A stretch of 64,000 nt of DNA from Candidatus Aegiribacteria sp. MLS_C (GTDB taxonomy: Bacteria; Fermentibacterota; Fermentibacteria; Fermentibacterales; JCC-6), in contig LQBI01000033.1 of the NCBI GenBank assembly GCA_002030045.1, forward strand, positions 1 through 64,000, written 5' to 3'. Positions within the stretch are counted from its first letter, which is position 1. The number at the start of each line of letters is the position of its first letter. The translations under genes and the position numbers were made by a program. This document shows positions 61,535 through 64,000 of this stretch, in pieces. Under the pieces are notes generated by a model. It was not told the DNA's origin, searched no databases, and saw nothing but the letters and a program-made list of their open reading frames with translations.

Positions 61535-63673
61535 ATTACAGACGGGATAGTATGTGCCGTAGCCGGGGAGACCGGGATCGATCCCGGCAGGGTATCCGCA
61601 GTTGCGGGACTGCTCGAGGGCGGCGCCACGGTGCCGTTCATCGCCAGGTACCGCAAGGAGGCTACCGGAGGGCTGGACGAGGTATCCATCATCAACCTCA
61701 GGGACCGGCTCGATCAGCTGGCCAGGCTGGAGGAGAGGCGTAATTCGATACTCCGGTCGCTCCTTGAGAGGGAACTCCTCACCGACGAACTCAAGACCAG
61801 AATAATGGACGCAGGTACCCCGGCGGAGCTGGAGGACCTGTACCTGCCCTTCAGGCCAAAGCGGAGGACACGTGCCGCCATGGCAAGGGAGAAGGGACTC
61901 GAGCCCCTGGCCCGGAGGATATTCCGGCGGGAGGGAGGGGATCCGTTCCTGTACGCCGCCGGATTCATTGATCCCGGGAAGGGGGTGCTGACCGTTGAGG
62001 TAGCCATCGCGGGGGCCGGGGACATCATCGCCGAGTTCCTGGCGGAGGATCCTGACGTGAGGGAGAGATTGAGGCGGCTCTACTGGCGGGAAGGAATCTA
62101 CAGCAGCAGATCAATAAGGGGCAGGGAAGAGGAGGGAGCCAACTTCAGGGACTATTTCGACTGGAGCGAGCCCGTGAGGAAGGCACCCTCCCACAGGGTG
62201 CTGGCGATGAGGAGGGGTGAGGACAGGAAGGTGCTGGCCCTGAAGGTCCTCGTACCCGAGGATCGGGCGCTGAAGCTTGTACTGAGGGACATTCACCTCG
62301 AGGAGGACTCACCCGAGGCTGGAATAATCGCCGCCGCCGCTTCAGACAGTCTGAGGAGGCTGCTGTCCCCTTCCATGGAGACGGAGACCAGGCTCCGCAG
62401 CAGGGAGGAGGCCGAAGACGAGGCGATAAGGGTCTTCGCCTCGAACCTGCGCAACCTCCTTCTTGCGCCCCCCCTGGGCCGAAAACCGGTGCTCGCGGTG
62501 GACCCTGGTTTCAGGACCGGCTGCAAGCTGGCCTGCCTGGACGGTAACGGCACACTGCTCGAACATGCCACCATATTCCCCTTCGGATCGGGGGATGCTG
62601 CGGAAAGGGCGGCCGGGACCGTCCTGGGTATGCTGTCCCGGCACCGTATCGGATTCGTCGCTGTGGGGAACGGCACCGCCGGGCGCGAGACGGAGTCCTT
62701 CATGCGCGGGCTTGCACTCCCCGAGGACTGCACATTGGTATCTGCGAGCGAAAGCGGGGCCTCGGTCTATTCAGCCTCGCAGGCCGCCAGGGATGAGTTT
62801 CCCGACCTTGACATCACGGTAAGGGGAGCGGTCTCGATAGGCCGCCGCCTTCAGGACCCGCTTGCCGAACTGGTCAAGATAGATCCGGGTTCCATAGGGG
62901 TCGGTCAGTACCAGCACGACGTTGACCAGGCGAAACTGAGGAAAGCCCTGGACGATACCGTGGCAAGCTGTGTGAACAGCGTAGGCGTGGACCTGAACAC
63001 CGCCAGCGTCCACCTTCTGGCTTACGTGTCGGGACTGAACAGCTCCGTCGCAGCCGGCATCGTCAGGCGCAGGGTGGAGAGGGGGCCGTTCAGGACCCGC
63101 AAAGAGCTGATGGAAGTTAACGGCATGGGGCCGGTGAGCTTCCAGCAGTCAGCCGGGTTCCTTCGGATCAGGGACGGCGATGACCCCCTGGACGGGAGTG
63201 CCGTCCATCCGGAAAGGTATGCGCTGGTGGAGGAGATGGCATCCTCGGTGGGGGTCCCGGTCTCCACACTGCTGGCTTCCCCAGGGATCCGCAGCTCCGT
63301 CGACCTTGCCGGTTTCGTCAGGGACGGCATCGGCCTGCCCACCCTCCGGGATATAATGGACGAGCTGGAAAGACCGGGCAGGGACCCCCGGGAGACCTTC
63401 ACCGTCTTCCGTTTCGCAGACGTTCACTCGATAGGCGATCTGCAGGAGGGCATGGTCCTCCCAGGCATAGTCACCAACGTGACCAATTTCGGCGCGTTCG
63501 TTGACGTTGGTGTTCACCAGGACGGACTCGTGCACGTGAGCCGGATGTCCAGGAGCTTTGTAAGAAACCCTGCGGAGCTGGTCTCTGCAGGGGACAGGAT
63601 AAGGGTCAGAGTGACCGGTGTGGACGAGGAGCGTGGAAGGATATCGCTGTCGATGGTCCTGGAAGGCGAATGA
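61535..63673 (+). CDS. tex: Tex-family S1 RNA-binding transcription accessory protein
   Basis: The conserved Tex order is complete: VPFIARYRKEATGGLDEVSI, ELEDLYLPFRPKRRTRAAMA, EEEGANFRDYFDWSEP, the YqgF-like nuclease fold (KPVLAVDPGFRTGCKLACLD; VAVGNGTAGRETESF), RRLQDPLAELVKIDPGSIGV followed by GQYQHDV, helix-hairpin-helix (VGVDLNTASVHLLAYVSG) and a C-terminal S1 domain (GMVLPGIVTNVTNFGAFVDV). Tex interacts with RNA polymerase and nucleic acid. The usual ~30 N-terminal residues (ITDGIVCAVAGETGIDPGRV...) are present in frame, but ATG/GTG/TTG is lacking there; ATT 61535 with AAGGTGG (61524-61530) is the likely start. The next ordinary codon, GTG 61631, would cut off the conserved N-terminus. 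Confidence 0.93.
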   Translation: MTDGIVCAVAGETGIDPGRVSAVAGLLEGGATVPFIARYRKEATGGLDEVSIINLRDRLDQLARLEERRNSILRSLLERELLTDELKTRIMDAGTPAELEDLYLPFRPKRRTRAAMAREKGLEPLARRIFRREGGDPFLYAAGFIDPGKGVLTVEVAIAGAGDIIAEFLAEDPDVRERLRRLYWREGIYSSRSIRGREEEGANFRDYFDWSEPVRKAPSHRVLAMRRGEDRKVLALKVLVPEDRALKLVLRDIHLEEDSPEAGIIAAAASDSLRRLLSPSMETETRLRSREEAEDEAIRVFASNLRNLLLAPPLGRKPVLAVDPGFRTGCKLACLDGNGTLLEHATIFPFGSGDAAERAAGTVLGMLSRHRIGFVAVGNGTAGRETESFMRGLALPEDCTLVSASESGASVYSASQAARDEFPDLDITVRGAVSIGRRLQDPLAELVKIDPGSIGVGQYQHDVDQAKLRKALDDTVASCVNSVGVDLNTASVHLLAYVSGLNSSVAAGIVRRRVERGPFRTRKELMEVNGMGPVSFQQSAGFLRIRDGDDPLDGSAVHPERYALVEEMASSVGVPVSTLLASPGIRSSVDLAGFVRDGIGLPTLRDIMDELERPGRDPRETFTVFRFADVHSIGDLQEGMVLPGIVTNVTNFGAFVDVGVHQDGLVHVSRMSRSFVRNPAELVSAGDRIRVRVTGVDEERGRISLSMVLEGE

Positions 63674-63691
63674 TATCGAACGGCCCCTCAG

Positions 63692-64000
63692 TCATCGAAG
63701 ACGGAAGGTTTCCGGGATCAGCCCCTCGACAGTGAAGTAGCGGATGGAACCGTCGGTGGCAACAGCCACCGGCATGTCACCCTGGCAGAACTCGGCCAGC
63801 ACCTGCCTGCAGGCTCCGCAGGGGACCGGATCGCCGTCGGGGGAGTATACCAGCAGCCCGCTGAAACTTCTCTTTCCTCCGGACACGGCCTTGAAAAGAG
63901 CGACCCTCTCGGCGCAGATGGTCAGGCCGTAGGAGGCATTCTCCACATTGACGCCGGTGTGCAGGACACCCTCGGAGTCCTCCAGCACTGCGGCTACCCT
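63692..64000 (-). CDS. cdd: Cytidine deaminase, 5' end outside window
   Basis: The visible 103 residues are the C-terminal part of a tetrameric cytidine deaminase. The zinc site is complete: VNVENASYGLTICAERVALF (Cys-Ala-Glu catalytic motif) and GDPVPCGACRQVLAEF (PCxxC). It deaminates cytidine and deoxycytidine for pyrimidine salvage. The frame is open to the window edge (AGG GTA GCC before the GTG at 63988), so the true start is beyond 64000. It is convergent with tex, with an 18-base gap and no clear terminator. Confidence 0.93.
   Translation of the reverse strand, partial: RVAAVLEDSEGVLHTGVNVENASYGLTICAERVALFKAVSGGKRSFSGLLVYSPDGDPVPCGACRQVLAEFCQGDMPVAVATDGSIRYFTVEGLIPETFRLR

Overview
The window is high-GC bacterial DNA with dense gene packing, many 4-base start/stop overlaps (ATGA, GTGA), frequent GTG/TTG starts and heavy use of AGG for arginine. 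Outer-membrane porin-like proteins, lipoproteins with lipoboxes, a tandem RND efflux pair and an LpxH-like hydrolase point to a diderm (Gram-negative) bacterium. B12-dependent ribonucleotide reductase, an archaeal-type short ProRS, a Trk-type K+ system and many fast-evolving surface proteins would suit an uncultured FCB-like candidate phylum (Fermentibacteria-like is my guess). That placement is inference, not shown by the sequence. No rRNA, tRNA or CRISPR was seen.

Layout. (1) 82-4436, minus strand: a TIR-domain receptor-like protein with a large extracytoplasmic part, a secreted protein related to its C-terminal domain, and a TPR protein with a C-terminal SLOG-like nucleotide-binding domain; this is the best candidate for an undescribed signalling or conflict module. 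(2) 4583-9674: a sulfatase-like lipoprotein, then a three-gene biotin-dependent acyl-CoA carboxylase. (3) 9877-11200, minus: a Nudix hydrolase and a prepilin peptidase. (4) 11244-13765: two related porin-like proteins; the first follows a strong promoter and a leader that can fold into a multi-branched RNA. (5) 13787-18003: an RdhA/QueG-like iron-sulfur protein, an autoregulated-looking GntR(YtrA)-ABC transporter operon and a cyclophilin. (6) 18134-21635: a palindromic repeat array, a Rho-N/SAP mini-protein, a TPR protein and a zinc-ribbon membrane protein. (7) 21648-27512, minus: a 1463-residue multi-PAS histidine kinase with two response regulators, one HD-GYP. (8) 27693-34829: two RND transporters and their adaptor, behind a promoter with an inverted repeat around its -10 box. 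(9) 34844-38052: a zincin-like small protein, an 86-base hairpin, intact trkA and a broken trkH. (10) 38249-41790: an S9 peptidase and ProRS, convergent on a terminator. (11) 41874-46099: a candidate structured RNA, then an overlapping PAP2-panB-purD-purE-tsaC-like operon. (12) 46107-47424: a REP-associated tyrosine transposase (RAYT) between inverted copies of a repeat that also occurs at 12578 and about 18242. (13) 47420-56528, minus: a seven-gene envelope glycoconjugate operon that includes a flippase-like/radical-SAM fusion. (14) 56643-58413: an ECF sigma factor, zinc-finger anti-sigma factor and two small envelope proteins. (15) 58720-64000: nrdJ, a PC4-like protein, tex (apparently starting at ATT) and the partial cdd.

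The window mixes housekeeping functions (purine, pantothenate, dNTP and tRNA metabolism) with envelope biogenesis and several sensory/regulatory modules. The repeat family centred on GGGGTCGTACGTTACTTCGG links several intergenic regions to the resident RAYT gene. Start sites were chosen from Shine-Dalgarno spacing where possible. Nothing was computed or searched, so family names rest on motif recognition.
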